Shown one piece after another: positions 1 through 9,416 of a stretch of DNA of 24,981 nucleotides. The DNA is taken from NCBI GenBank assembly GCA_004009845.1, contig RMBW01000224.1, positions 8,588 to 33,568 of the forward strand, in the 5' to 3' direction. Made by a program: the position numbers and the translations under genes. Every line of letters starts with the position of its first letter. Within the stretch, counting starts at the first letter, position 1. The DNA is from Davidsoniella eucalypti (Eukaryota > Ascomycota > Sordariomycetes > Microascales > Ceratocystidaceae). The notes below the pieces were generated by a model. The model was not told the DNA's origin. It worked only from the letters and a program-made list of their open reading frames with translations, and did not search any database.

Positions 1-1753
1 GACCCGTTCTCCGCTACCTTAGAGTCGACCTTGGCTACCGTCGTAGTGGTGTTGTCAGGGGGAGGTAGCACACGATCCATGGCCCGTTCGTCATACTTCG
101 CGATTTCTTCACGCATTACCGTGCGTATGGCGTTGATAGACAGCTGGTGTTGGAGGGACCTGGCTGGGAAGAGCGCTGGGGGCAACGGTGCGATGTGATC
201 CTTGAGTCCACAGATAAAGCATGCGTTTTCGCGCATTAACCGGTGTCGTTCCGACTCGGACAGTTTTGGTCTGTCTGAGCGGGCAGCAAGCTGAGGGCGG
301 TTCTCCCGACGGGTCTGTTGGTCAGGCCGCTCTCTCCAGTTACTCGACTTGGTGTGTTCGGGCTTAGGGGTGGACTCAACGATGCGGCGCTTACCAGTGG
401 GGCGGTCGAAGTGCTTCAAGAGGCTGTCAATGATGGCGTGGTATGAGTTGGACTCCCAAGCCCATCCGGTGCGTTCAACCAAATCGTCACGCATGGCAGA
501 ACGTAGGATGTCAATCAACGTGGTGTCGTCGTGAATGCCGGCTTCCATGGCTAGGGTTTCGAATCGGAGGTGGAAGGCCTTGAAGGTTTCACGATCTCCC
601 TGAGCGGACTTGTAGAAGGCGATGCGAGCGTTAGTGAGTCGTTCGCGCGACCTGAACATGTCGTCGAGTTTCTCCAGCAGCAGATCGTAGGGTCTGGATC
701 GTTGGCAGATAGAGTCGAAAAAGACGTTCAACTTGGCTTGCGTGTTCGTGCCTAAGCGGCCGTACAGGTAGACTGCTTTAGAGAGGTCACCGCCTAGGGC
801 TGTTCCATCGATTAACATCTTGTTCGTTGCCAGTCTTCTCCAGATCTCGTAGTCAGAGTGTAAGCCGCTGAATTCGCTAAGTAGAGGCTGGACTGACGGG
901 GTAGGTTTGGCTGGACGAGACGGGTAGTGGCTGAGGAGCAGGGCAGGCGGTAGCGGAGGAGCGGCAGTATCATGACGCTCTTTGGCGAACAGCATTTGAC
1001 CGAGTCGATTCATCATAGACTTCATTTCTACCATGTCAGTTTGCAGAGAGTCCAGACGGTCGGCTTCACGCGAGGGTTGGCGACCACGGTCAGATTCAGG
1101 GTAGGTATCGCGGGGTCTCATGCTTTCGGCAGACGTGCCAGGTCAGAGGTATCAGATGGGATGTCACTGGCGTCGTCTTCATCGTCTGCGGGTAGGGGGT
1201 TGCGAGAAGTGGTTACTCGACTCAGGGTGCGTGCATGAGTTGTCTCGGTCGCGATCAATTGTTCAGTGGTTTCCCTGGCCTTGAGCGTGCTCTCGTGGGG
1301 GTGCGAGGCAGGCCCATGAATGGTGACTTGAGAAGGGAAGGGCGGAGCGAGGTTCGAGCAACGCGTTCCTGACGCGTACGGGCTTGGCCGATGTGAACAT
1401 GGCCGACAAACCGCTGGTGAAAGATAGATGTCCTAGGTGGCTGTGGAAATGCTGACTGTGACTAAGGATGTACGGGAGGCAGGGCAGAATCCTAGGACGG
1501 CAGCGAGGCGCGCGCGTTCCTTACGTTTAAAGAGTGCAAGGTAGCACCAGCCGGGTCTACTCCAGGGTCGATCCTCGGGTAGGCCTACGGCCGACAGCGT
1601 GTAACCCTCAGGAGGTTCCTGGCTGGGGTCTAGGAGGTGTACGCGGGCCAGGGCTAGTTTCCTTGATAATTAGGAAGGCTCGTAGTAGCCAACGAGGGCG
1701 GCGCAGTTCAGGGAGGCCAGGATGACCAGAAACAGGAAGGTGAAGTCAGACAT
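1..1753 (-). pseudogene. Element L gag, degraded and partial
   Basis: This is homologous to the Gag of elements M and H. It starts at the ATG at 1753-1751 with the same MSDFTF hydrophobic N-terminus. The frame is broken: soon after the membrane segment a 1 nt and a 2 nt deletion relative to M put a TAA near 1670-1672. More one- or two-base losses occur downstream, for example near 146 and 168, where the M and H copies are intact. The zinc knuckle region is still visible at about 190-240. Bases 1 to about 650 match H gag almost exactly, while bases from about 690 onward look like M, so the copy is a mosaic. Some losses could be assembly errors, since this is the window edge. It is not expected to make a working capsid protein. 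Confidence 0.85.
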
Positions 1754-2057
1754 CGTGACTAAGGCGCAAGGGTAATCAAGCGGACTGGTAGGGGCAAGCC
1801 TGGTAAGGGGAAGGCTTGACAAGGGGGCAGACTGTTTAGAGGGAGTCTGGACGGGGTAAGAAGGCAAACAGAGACAGTGTTTGGACAGAGGAGGAAAAGC
1901 AAGCGGACGGCTTGGACAGGATAGAAAGCAAGCGGACGGCTTGGACAGAATAGGTAGCAAGCGGACGGCTTGGACAGAGATAACACAGCGAGCAGATGCT
2001 CGGACAAAAGGGGCAAGCGGATGCTTGGACAAGATAAAGAAGTTATCGGTCTCAAAA
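1754..2057 (-). repeat. Element L leader with hairpin repeats
   Basis: This stretch of about 300 nt lies between the LTR and gag and holds no gene. It carries repeated units of the form TGTCC, short inverted repeat, GCCCC, the same design as the leaders of H and M, including copies of the CAAGC/GCTTG stem. It begins with the self-primer binding site at 2045-2055, two bases inside the LTR boundary. Confidence 0.8.
2045..2055 (-). promoter_or_regulatory. Self-primer binding site, element L
   Basis: The sense-strand sequence TTGAGACCGAT starts 2 nt after the LTR. It is the exact complement of ATCGGTCTCAA in the same LTR (2112-2122). Pairing of a transcript 5' end with a site behind the LTR is the self-priming mode known from Tf1 and related fungal elements. 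Confidence 0.75.
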
Positions 2058-2238
2058 TGAGACGATATACGAGGAGTTGCGATGAAAACTGGTCGTAAAA
2101 GAATAGTTCGATTGAGACCGATGAAGGAGAAAGAGAAACTAAGACTAATAATCGGCGGGAATAGGTCCCTACTTATAGCCAATTCTAGTACTGACAAGGA
2201 ATGCCTTGGCTAACCTTACTAGGCCTTAGTCTCTTACA
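2058..2238 (-). repeat. 5' LTR of element L (F1), 181 bp
   Basis: In sense orientation it begins TGTAAGAGAC and ends CGTCTCA, so it has the usual TG...CA ends. It differs by a few bases and one missing T from the 182 bp LTRs of M and H. It carries the TATA box (2172-2177), a CT-rich stretch and the putative transcript start ATCGG. Confidence 0.9.
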
Positions 2239-4515
2239 GAATCCATAAGCGGTCGCGCCAGCGGAGTAAACCTTTATCGTCAAGTCGGCATTCGCTGATC
2301 TGCCATTGCAGTCCCCAAGCGGGAGGAAAAGTTCGTGCACCTGATTTGACGAGATCACGAGCAAGCCACCAACGGTTGTTGTGCTTTAGTGCGTCCATCC
2401 AGAGCTGGGACAGTTCTGGGTCTTGAAATGGAGACACTAACACCGTGGTGCGAACTTGTTCGTCTGTAGAAATGTCCTTGTCTGGGTCCTGTGCCCACAT
2501 AGCGCCAACAACGACCAAGTCAGGACTGCCGGGAAGCGTTTTCAGCATTTGGTGGTCTCGGCTGGCTAGTCTGTCGTCGGTGGCGTCGTGTGGCATGTCC
2601 TGATCCCGTCGTGAAAGGGCGTCAGGAACTACTTGAGCAGTGCCAGGACGATGGCGGAGAGAGAAGGAGAAATCTGACAGTTCGTAGGCCCAGCGTCTCT
2701 GTCGTTCACCGAGAATGCGTTTCGTGCGGAAATATTCCAAGTTCAAGTGATCAGTGTATACTACAAACTCGGTTCCAAGCAGGAAATGACGCCACTCACG
2801 GATTGCCCAGTAGACAGCCAGCATTTCCTTGTCGTGAATAGGATAGTTGGCTTCTGCCGGAGAGAGCTTGCGAGATAAAAACGCAACAGGTCTGAATAGG
2901 CCGTCGGGGCTTCGTTGTGATAGTTCAGCACCAAGGGCGTATCCAGAAGCGTCTGTGGACACTACGGTTTCTCGGTCAGGATCGAAAGGTGCTAGCACCG
3001 GGGGAGAAATAAACGCGGACTTAATTTCCTCAAAAGCCTTGGAGCACTCAGGCGTCCAGTCGAACGGCACATCTTTCTTGGTAAGGGCAACCAGCGGAGA
3101 CAAGATGGCGGAGGCATGAGGAACAAAGTCTCGATAGAAGTTAATGAAACCCAAAAATCCGCGTAGTCCTTTCAGAGTCTTCGGCTGCTCCCAGTTGCGG
3201 ATGGCTTCAGTCTTCTCGGGGTCGGCCTTAATGCCGACACTAGGTCCAACAATGAAACCCAAGAACTTGATTTCTTTCGCTGCGAATACACATTTCCGCA
3301 GGTCAAGCTGTAAGCCAGCAGCATCTAAAGCAGAGACAATCTCCAGGACTAGCTTCTTGTGTTCCTCCAAAGTCCCGTTGGAAGTTACATCTATGTCGTC
3401 GATGTAGGCATCACAGTTTATACCCAGCCATTTTCGTAGCACGCTGTTGATGTAACGCTGGAAAGCGGCAGGTGCATTGGAAAGGCCAAAAGGAACTACG
3501 GTCCATTCAAAGGCACCCAGCGGCGTACGAAATGCTGTGAGTTCTTCGGAGCCAGGGGCGATTCTGATACGGTGAAAGGCGGCTATAACATCCAGTTTGG
3601 TAACCCATTTACTTTCGGAAATCCGGCGTAAGGTATCTTGGATACGCGGGAGAGGGTATGCATCCTTCTTGGAGATAGCGTTGATGGCCCTATAATCGAC
3701 ACAGAACCTGATACCGCCGCCTGGTTTACGAACGAACAATACTGGAGCACCAACGTTAGACTTCGTGTCACGAATGCGGCCAGCTTCCATAAGCTCGTCC
3801 AGAACTTTCTGAAGAGCAAGGAGCTCTAGCCGAGACATAGATCTAAGGGACTGGGGAGGGGGTAACTTTCCTTCTAATAGTTGGATCTCAAGATCTACAC
3901 CCGGGCGATGAGGTGGTAACTCGACTGCGCGCTTCGGCTCAAAGGCAGAAGCCACCGGCTTCAACCAGTTGGAACCGGCGGTCGTTCCTTGTCCTTGGCT
4001 TCGAGCGCATCGGCGACGTCCTTAGCAGTGACTGCGTAAATGGTCAACTTCTCGGTGGTCGCCAGCTTCTGAAAAACAGCAGCATCCATCTCTGAAGATT
4101 TTGGCAAAACAATTGGTCCTGAGTTCGGGGTTAAATGAATGTCATGGTCGAGGAGCCAACGTTGCCCGAGAATTAAATCTTCAAGCTGACCGGGGATAAC
4201 GTACGCCCAAAGGGTTTCGGTATGGTCATCAATAGAGAGGGAGAACTTGGCTATTTTGTCAATAAGTGGTGGGTCTTGTGAAGTAGACACCTGCTCAACC
4301 ATTCGAGGGGTAATCGGAGCAGTGACTTCAGAATACTTCACAAGGCGCGGGGGTACAGCAGCTAGGCAGAGACAGCCAGAATCGATGAAGGCACGAGTAC
4401 TATATTTATTTAAACTGACATCTAAATACAATCCTTGCGCATTCATCTTTTCTTGGGCTATCAGATCTCCTTGCTGTGTACTTACACCGGGGAGCGACTT
4501 TTCCCGGGCAATCAA
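2239..4515 (-). pseudogene. pol: Element A pol: protease, RT, RNase H (truncated, one frameshift)
   Basis: Pol is entered in the -1 frame from gag at 4515. In order, the protease has the motif IDSGC near 4385, the reverse transcriptase has FCVDYRAINA and YIDDIDV (near 3395), and RNase H has TDASGYALGAEL, DKEMLA and TDHLNLEYF. The reading frame breaks near 3975, where the alignment to M and H needs one extra base between the PPVP and NWLKPV-like residues. The frame then stays open until it is cut by the L LTR just after RWRDRLWI, at the start of the integrase region. Integrase and chromodomain are missing from the window. The family is known to be made as Gag-Pol and cut by its own protease; this copy cannot do that. 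Confidence 0.88.
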
Positions 4516-4521
4516 AAATCC
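4487..4521 (-). promoter_or_regulatory. Putative -1 frameshift signal, element A
   Basis: The heptamer GGATTTT (4521-4515) is read G GAT TTT in the gag frame, with a TGA directly after. A hairpin follows: CCGGG (4507-4503), an 11 nt loop, CCCGG (4491-4487). Pol is open in the -1 frame from here. G GAU UUA is the known MMTV pro-pol slip site, so the shape is familiar. Stem bases differ from F1 and F2 but pairing is kept. Confidence 0.65.
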
Positions 4522-4807
4522 GTCTCGCCGTCTTCAGAGTAGTTGTCGGACAGGATGACAGCGCGGTTGGACAGGGCTTGTTCGAGGGCAGCTAGTCTCT
4601 GCGAAACTTCTGACTCACCAGAGGACGTGGCAATGGGTTGGGTAGCGGCAGCCTGTGCTCTGACAACAGCCGGGCGGAGAGTAGGGCAGTTGTGGTAGGT
4701 ATGGCCAATTTGTCTGCAGCGGAAACAACCGCCTTCTGCCTTAAGCTTCTCCTTTTCCGCAGCAGTTAGCCTGGCGGGGCGTTCAGAGTTGGCTGGACGA
4801 TCCGTTG
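4512..4807 (-). pseudogene. gag: Element A gag, C-terminal fragment with CCHC knuckle
   Basis: This is an open frame of 98 codons that ends at TGA (4514-4512) and is cut at its 5' side by the H LTR. It contains a zinc knuckle CFRCRQIGHTYHNC (CX2CX4HX4C), the RNA-binding nucleocapsid module of Gag. The last residues, GETDF, end in the conserved GATTTT-stop signal that also closes gag in F1 and F2. Only the nucleocapsid end survives, so capsid domains cannot be judged. Confidence 0.85.
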
Positions 4808-4989
4808 TGTAAGAGACTAAGGCCTAGTAAGGGTAGCCAAGGCATTCCTTGTCAGTACTAGAATCGGCTATAAGTAGGGACCTATTCCCCGCCGATTATT
4901 AGTCTTAGTTTCTCTTTCTCCTTCATCGGTCTCAATCGAATCATTCTTTTACGACCAGTTTTCATCGCAACTCCTCGTATATCGTCTCA
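4808..4989 (+). repeat. 5' LTR of element H (F1), 182 bp
   Basis: It starts TGTAAGAGAC and ends CGTCTCA. It is the same length as the two M LTRs and differs from them by scattered substitutions (for example TAATCATT-type changes in U5). The left flank CGTTG is in element A gag. Confidence 0.92.
4869..4935 (+). promoter_or_regulatory. H LTR core promoter and self-primer
   Basis: A TATAAG box at 4869-4874 is followed by a GGGACC...CCCGCCG segment, a CT-rich run and ATCGGTCTCAA at 4925-4935. The same order occurs in F1, F2 and F3 LTRs. The 11-mer is the exact complement of the site at 4992-5002, so the transcript is inferred to start at about 4925, roughly 56 nt after the TATA box. Confidence 0.7.
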
Positions 4990-4991
4990 TT

Positions 4992-5002
4992 TTGAGACCG
5001 AT
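4992..5002 (+). promoter_or_regulatory. Self-primer binding site, element H
   Basis: TTGAGACCGAT begins two bases after the LTR end and pairs over 11 nt with ATCGGTCTCAA in R (4925-4935). I see no tRNA 3' end match here, and the self-complement explains the site. Confidence 0.78.
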
Positions 5003-5288
5003 AACTTCTTTATCCTGTCCAAGCATCCGCTTGCCCCTTTGTCCGAGCATCTGCTCGCTGTATTTACTTCTGTCCAAGCCGTCTGCTTGCCCCTCTATTC
5101 TGTCCAAGCCGTCCGCTTGCCCTCTCTTCTGTCCAAGCCGTCCGCTTGCTTTCCCCTTTGTCCAAACACCGTCTCTGTTTGCCCCTATCTTGTCCAGACT
5201 CTGCCTAAACAGTCTGCCCCTTGTCCAAGCCTTCCTCCTAACAAGGCTTGCCCCTACCAGTCCGCTTGTTACCCCTTGCGCTCCTAAG
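5003..5288 (+). repeat. H leader: array of divergent hairpins, no ATG
   Basis: This non-coding leader contains at least eight units of TGTC, stem-loop, CCC. Stems include CAAGC/GCTTG (5020-5033, 5075-5089, 5105-5119, 5134-5148), CGAGC/GCTCG (5044-5057), CAAACA/TGTTTG (5063+100 to 5181, that is 5163-5181), CAGACT/AGTCTG (5195-5216) and CAAGCCTT/AAGGCTTG (5226-5250). Stem sequences differ while pairing is kept. There is no ATG between the inferred transcript start and the gag ATG. Element M interrupts it at 5288. Confidence 0.85.
5284..5288. other. Target site duplication of element M (left copy), CTAAG
   Basis: CTAAG precedes the M 3' LTR here and is repeated at 11689-11693 right after the M 5' LTR. 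Five base pairs is the usual duplication for Ty3/Gypsy integrases. The pair proves M inserted as a unit into the H leader. Confidence 0.93.
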
Positions 5289-5470
5289 TGAGACGATATA
5301 CGAGGAGTTGCAATGAAAACTGGTCGTAAAAGAGTAGTTCGATTGAGACCGATGAAGGAGAAAGAGAAACTAAGACTAATAATCGGCGGGAATAGGTCCC
5401 TACTTATAGCCGATTCTAGTACTGACAAGGAATGCCTTGGCTAACCTTTACTAGGCCTTAGTCTCTTACA
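5289..5470 (-). repeat. 3' LTR of element M, 182 bp
   Basis: It runs TG...CA in sense orientation and appears identical to the 5' LTR at 11507-11688. It is flanked on the internal side by a G8 polypurine tract and on the outer side by the CTAAG duplication. Confidence 0.93.
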
Positions 5471-5485
5471 ATAGTCTCCCCCCCC
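5471..5485 (-). promoter_or_regulatory. Polypurine tract of element M
   Basis: In sense orientation a run of eight G (5485-5478) followed by AGACTAT lies directly before the 3' LTR. This is where RNase H leaves the primer for plus-strand DNA in LTR elements. F2 has the same layout with G runs before CTAA and the LTR. Confidence 0.8.
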
Positions 5486-5706
5486 ATCGGCAGAAAAATT
5501 ACACTAATTTTACGTCTAAACATACAAAAAAACACCCCTGTAGCATGGTGTATACAAACTTAAAACCGTATAGTACCTTTGGTACTCGATATCCAAAAAC
5601 AGAAATAACTCCAGAAACAGAAATAACTCCAAAATAGGTCAGCAATCTTATCCTGCAGACGCTCGGGTGTGCAGGTGACCAAGGTGGTGCAGCCAATATT
5701 GCTGCC
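5486..5706 (-). other. M 3' untranslated region
   Basis: This AT-rich segment lies between the pol stop codon and the polypurine tract. It holds no convincing gene and no repeat that I can support, apart from a short direct repeat of a CAGAAATAACTCC-like word at about 5600-5630. Confidence 0.6.
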
Positions 5707-8700
5707 TTAGCCTACCATCAGTGGACTGCGTGTGTCCATACTCGTACCATGGTCCTTCTCGGGGCCATCCTCTGGTAGCAACCAGGCAGTGTAAAGGGAT
5801 TGGAGGGTCACGTTCCAATTCTTTTTCGTCTTCTCCGTGAAGACCAACCATGCTGCAGTGTCCTTCACGTGTTCCAATGGTTCCCAGGTAGCATCTTGGT
5901 AACCTTTCCATTTGACCAAGGCTTGCGTGTGTCCATGGCGGGTACGTTGCTTGACGATTGCTTCCACTCTGTACTCGCCTGTTTCCACAGAGTCGTCTTC
6001 AAGTGCTTCCCTAGCCGTGATAGCTGCGGGCTCATCATCAGGTACTTCCTGCGAGGGTAAGGGGTTGTTGGGAGCTCGGCGGATTAGGCTTACGTGGAAA
6101 ACAGGATGGATGCCTGTGGGCACGTTCAATCGTACATTGTGAGTGCCTGTAACCTCTAGGACTGTGTACAGTCTGGCCAACCAGTCTAACTTCTTGGACG
6201 GTCTCTCCGTGGTCAGGTTCTTCGTGTTGAGGTATACCTTATCTCCCACTCTGAAACTCTCGGATGGTTGACGGAGACGGTTGGCGCTGGTTTCCTGGTG
6301 TTCCTGGGTGGCAGCCATAGCTACGATCGCGAATTGGGTTGCGTCGCTTAGTTTGGACAGCCATTCCTGGGCACCACAAACAGGAGATTTGTCAGAGGCA
6401 GGGGGACCTTGAACGGAGGGTTCAATAATGTCCACGTTGAAACCATGCGTGGTGAAGAAAGGGGAGAGGCCAGTGGTTGAGGAAATGCGGTTGTTGAGGG
6501 CCAATTGCGCTTGGGGCAGTAGTGAGGCCCAGTCGTCCTGTGCGAAGGAACAGAAATTGCGCAAGTACGTTTCAATCTCCTGATTGCTGCGCTCCTGACT
6601 ACCATCAGTCTGGGGGTGGAAGGCCGTAGATAGGCGGCGTTGAATCCCAAAGCGACGGCATACTTCGCCCCAAAACAGCTGAGCAAATTGAGGCCCTCTG
6701 TCGGAGACGATTGCAAGGGGGAAGCCGTGGTGGGAAAAGACGTGAATCAGCAGGGCTTCAGCAGTGGCTTGTGCGGTAATGGCCTTCATAGGGATCAGGA
6801 TTTGCGACTTCGATAGGCGGTCGGTGACTCCTAGAATAGAAGTGTAACCAGCAGAAGGGGGTAATGGGCCGATAAAGTCCATGGCCAGTTCAGACCAAGG
6901 TCTGGACGGTACTGGCAGGGGCTTCAACAGGCCGCGCTTCTGCTCTCGCCAAATCTTGCTTTTTCCACAAGAAGAGCAATTCGACACGAATTGTCGGACA
7001 TCGTTGGTTAGGCCAGGCCAGGCATATTCGCGCGAAACTAAGTCACGGGTGATTGCTCTGCCGGGGTGGCCTGCGAGGGTAGAGTCGTGAATTTGCTGGA
7101 TGATTCTGGTCCTCAGGGGTTCGTGGTGAGGGACCCAAAGTCTATCACGCCAGCGTAGTCTACCTTCCGAGTCTAGCTTGCACTCGCTCATTTGCCATTG
7201 CAAACCCCAGTCGGCTGGGAATGAGCGAGCTCCTTCTCGTACTAGTTTACGAGCTAACCACCAACGGTTGCATTGGGTCAGAGCCTGGTTCCATAGGCTA
7301 GTCATCTCGGGGTCCGCGAAGGGGGAGGTCACAGCTTCCTTAGTCGCCTTGTCGTCAGTCGGCGCGTCCTTGTCAGGCTCCTGAGCCCAAACTGCGCCGA
7401 TTACCACCAGGTCGTTGCTTGACTCACTCTTCTCGAGGAGTTGGTGGAAGCGACTAGCCAGCCTGTCGTCACTTTCGTTGGCTGGCATATCCTGGTCCCT
7501 TCTAGACAGGGCGTCTGGCACAACTTGCTCAGTACCTGGGCGGTGGCGTAGGCAGAAACTAAAGTCCGAAAGCTCATATCCCCAGCGGCGCTGTCTCTCA
7601 GCCAGCGTTCTCTTGGTCTGAAAGTATTCCAAGTTCCGGTGATCAGTCCACACCACAAAGTCGACCCCTAGGAGGAAATGGCGCCATTCGCGAATGGACC
7701 AGTAGATGGCCAACATCTCCTTGTCGTGAATGGGGTAGTTGGCTTCGGGGGGTGTGAGTTTGCGAGAAAGGAAGGCAATGGGGTGCATGAGGCCATCATC
7801 TCCTCGTTGAGACAATTCTGCTCCCAGGGCGTAACCGGAAGAGTCCGCGGTTAATACCGTTTCTCTCAGCGGGTCAAAGGGGGTCAAAACAGGGGGAGTG
7901 AGGAAGGCTCTCTTAACCTCGGCGAAAGCGTGCGCACATGCGTCAGACCAGACAAAGGGGGTATCCTTCTTGGTTAACCCTACCATCGGCGCTATCATTT
8001 CAGACAGTCGGGGCACAAAGTCTCGATAGAAGTTGACAAAGCCCATGAAACCACGTAGACCTTTCAAAGTTGTGGGAGAATTCCAGTTGCGTATCGCAAG
8101 GGTTTTCTCAGGGTCTGCCTTGATGCCAATACCCGGGCCAACGATGAAGCCGAGGAACTTGATTTCCTTGGCTAGGAACTGGCACTTGCGAAGGTCGAGT
8201 TGTAAGCCGGCTAGATCGAGTGCATGGACAATTTCGAGCACTAATTTCCTGTGCTCTTCCTCAGTACCACTGGAGTAGATGTCCACGTCGTCAATGTATG
8301 CGCTGCAACTGACGCCTAGCCACTTTCGGAGGACCGAGTTGATGTAGCGTTGAAACGCAGCAGGGGCATTCGTCAGGCCAAAGGGATCACGTTCCACTCG
8401 AAGGCCCCTAGAGGAGTCCGAAAGGCGGTTAACTCCTCATAACCAGGGGCAATCCGAATACGATGAAATGCGGCAATAACGTCCACCTTGGAGACCCATT
8501 TAGCAGCCGAGATTTGCCGAAGAGTGTCGTGGATAAGGGGTAAGGGGTATGAGTCCTTTTTGGAAATAGCGTTAACTGCGCGGTAGTCTACGCAGAAACG
8601 AATTCCACCTCCAGGTTTCTTTACAAATAGAACTGGGGAGCCCACTTCAGACTTTGTGTCTTTTATCCATCTTGTAGACAACAGTTCGGTCAATGTCTTC

Positions 8701-9410
8701 TGCATCACCAATAGTTCTGCGCGAGACAGCGGATACAACGATTGCACAGGTAACGTCTTTCCTTCCAGCAGCTCGATTTTCAAGTCTACTCCAGGCCGGT
8801 GTGGCGGGAGGTCCTTCGAGGCTTTGGCTTCGAACGCAGAGGCGACAGGTCTTAACCATTCTGGGAGGGGAGGTCTTTCCAGTTCTTTCTGCTCTAACGC
8901 TCTGTTAACATCTTCTAGTGTGATGCGGTAAACAGCAGTGTCGTCGTTGTCGCAGAGTTTGTGGAATTCCTCAGGTGTTAACTCCTCAGCCGTAGTGACT
9001 TCAATTTGTCCAGAACGAGGGTGCAGGTGTACATCGTGGTTGATGAGCCAGCGTTGACCGAGTATCAGGTCTTCGGTTTGGCCGGGGACGACGTAGGCCC
9101 AAATGTCCTCGTGGTGGTCAGGTAGGTGCAGCGTAAACTGGGCTATCTGAGTGATGACAGGTGGGTCGGACTGGGAGGAGGCGAGGGAGACCTTGCGTGG
9201 CTCGATAGGCTGGGTCTGGGTGGCGTAGTGGAGTAGGCGCGGAGGGACGACGGCGAGGCAGAGGCAGCCACTGTCGACGAGAGCTTTAGTCGAAAGTTCA
9301 TTAATAGACAAATCTAAGTATAAACCTTTAGCTCCCATCTGAGTTCTAACTATCTCTTCCCCTATCTTCGTATCCTCCTTGTCAGGGCGCGACTTGTCCT
9401 GACTTCCTAA
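5707..9410 (-). pseudogene. pol: Element M pol: PR-RT-RNase H-integrase-chromodomain, one frameshift
   Basis: Pol is read in the -1 frame from gag; the first new codon is at 9410. The protease carries LVDSGC about 22 residues after the conserved MGAKG. RT has FCVDYRAVNA and YIDDVDIYS (near 8295), and RNase H has TADSSG, DKEMLA and TDHRNL. Integrase has an HHCC finger (HDSTLAGH, CSSC) and a D,D-35-E core (MDFIGP, SDRGPQF, the E in SQERSNQE). A GPY/F-like part with KLDWLARLYTV follows, then a chromodomain (YRVEAIV to VKWKGYQDATWEP) near 5980-5830. Such chromodomains bind histone marks and steer insertion in the family. One base is missing near 8380, between VIP and the FGLTNAP motif; both sides are fully open. 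It is near intact and recent, so the lost base is either a fresh mutation or an error. Confidence 0.92.
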
Positions 9411-9416
9411 AAATCC
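9381..9416 (-). promoter_or_regulatory. Putative -1 frameshift signal, element M
   Basis: The heptamer GGATTTT (9416-9410) is directly followed by the gag stop TAG (9409-9407). Five bases on, GTCAGG (9403-9398) pairs with CCTGAC (9386-9381) around an 11 nt loop. The -1 frame is open from here into protease, with conserved DKSRPDQ residues. Confidence 0.72.

Larger units (their letters stand above)
1..2238 (-). mobile_element. Element L: 5' part of an F1 Ty3/Gypsy chromovirus
   Basis: This is a minus-strand LTR retrotransposon of family F1, cut off by the left window edge inside gag. In sense order it has a 5' LTR (2238-2058), a self-primer binding site, a hairpin leader and a damaged gag. 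It is inserted in the integrase part of element A pol. The base after its LTR starts GAATC (2239-2243), which should be one copy of a 5 bp target duplication; the other copy lies outside the window. Its first ~650 bases are nearly identical, in inverted orientation, to gag of element H. Confidence 0.9.
2239..4807 (-). mobile_element. Element A: internal fragment of a third chromovirus family
   Basis: This minus-strand internal fragment belongs to a family clearly diverged from F1 and F2. It has no LTR in the window. Element L truncates its integrase on the left and element H cuts its gag on the right, so it is the oldest layer seen. It contains the Gag C-terminus with a zinc knuckle, a frameshift signal, protease, RT and RNase H. 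The bases next to the H LTR, CGTTG (4803-4807), should be one copy of the H target duplication. Confidence 0.85.

Noticed and set aside
4990..5006. A tRNA-primed PBS
   Set aside because: No CCA-end complement starting TGG follows the LTR in F1 or F2, while an exact 11 nt complement to the LTR does.
5016..5250. CRISPR-like array of repeats and spacers
   Set aside because: Units are irregular in length, lie between an LTR and gag in a eukaryotic element, occur in every F1 copy, and no cas gene is present.
4992..5291. Open frames of 80-100 codons across the F1 leader (also near 1670-2197 and 11158-11646)
   Set aside because: They lack ATG starts in sense orientation and are translations of the hairpin repeats (Pro/Ser/Leu/Cys-rich); length changes follow repeat number.
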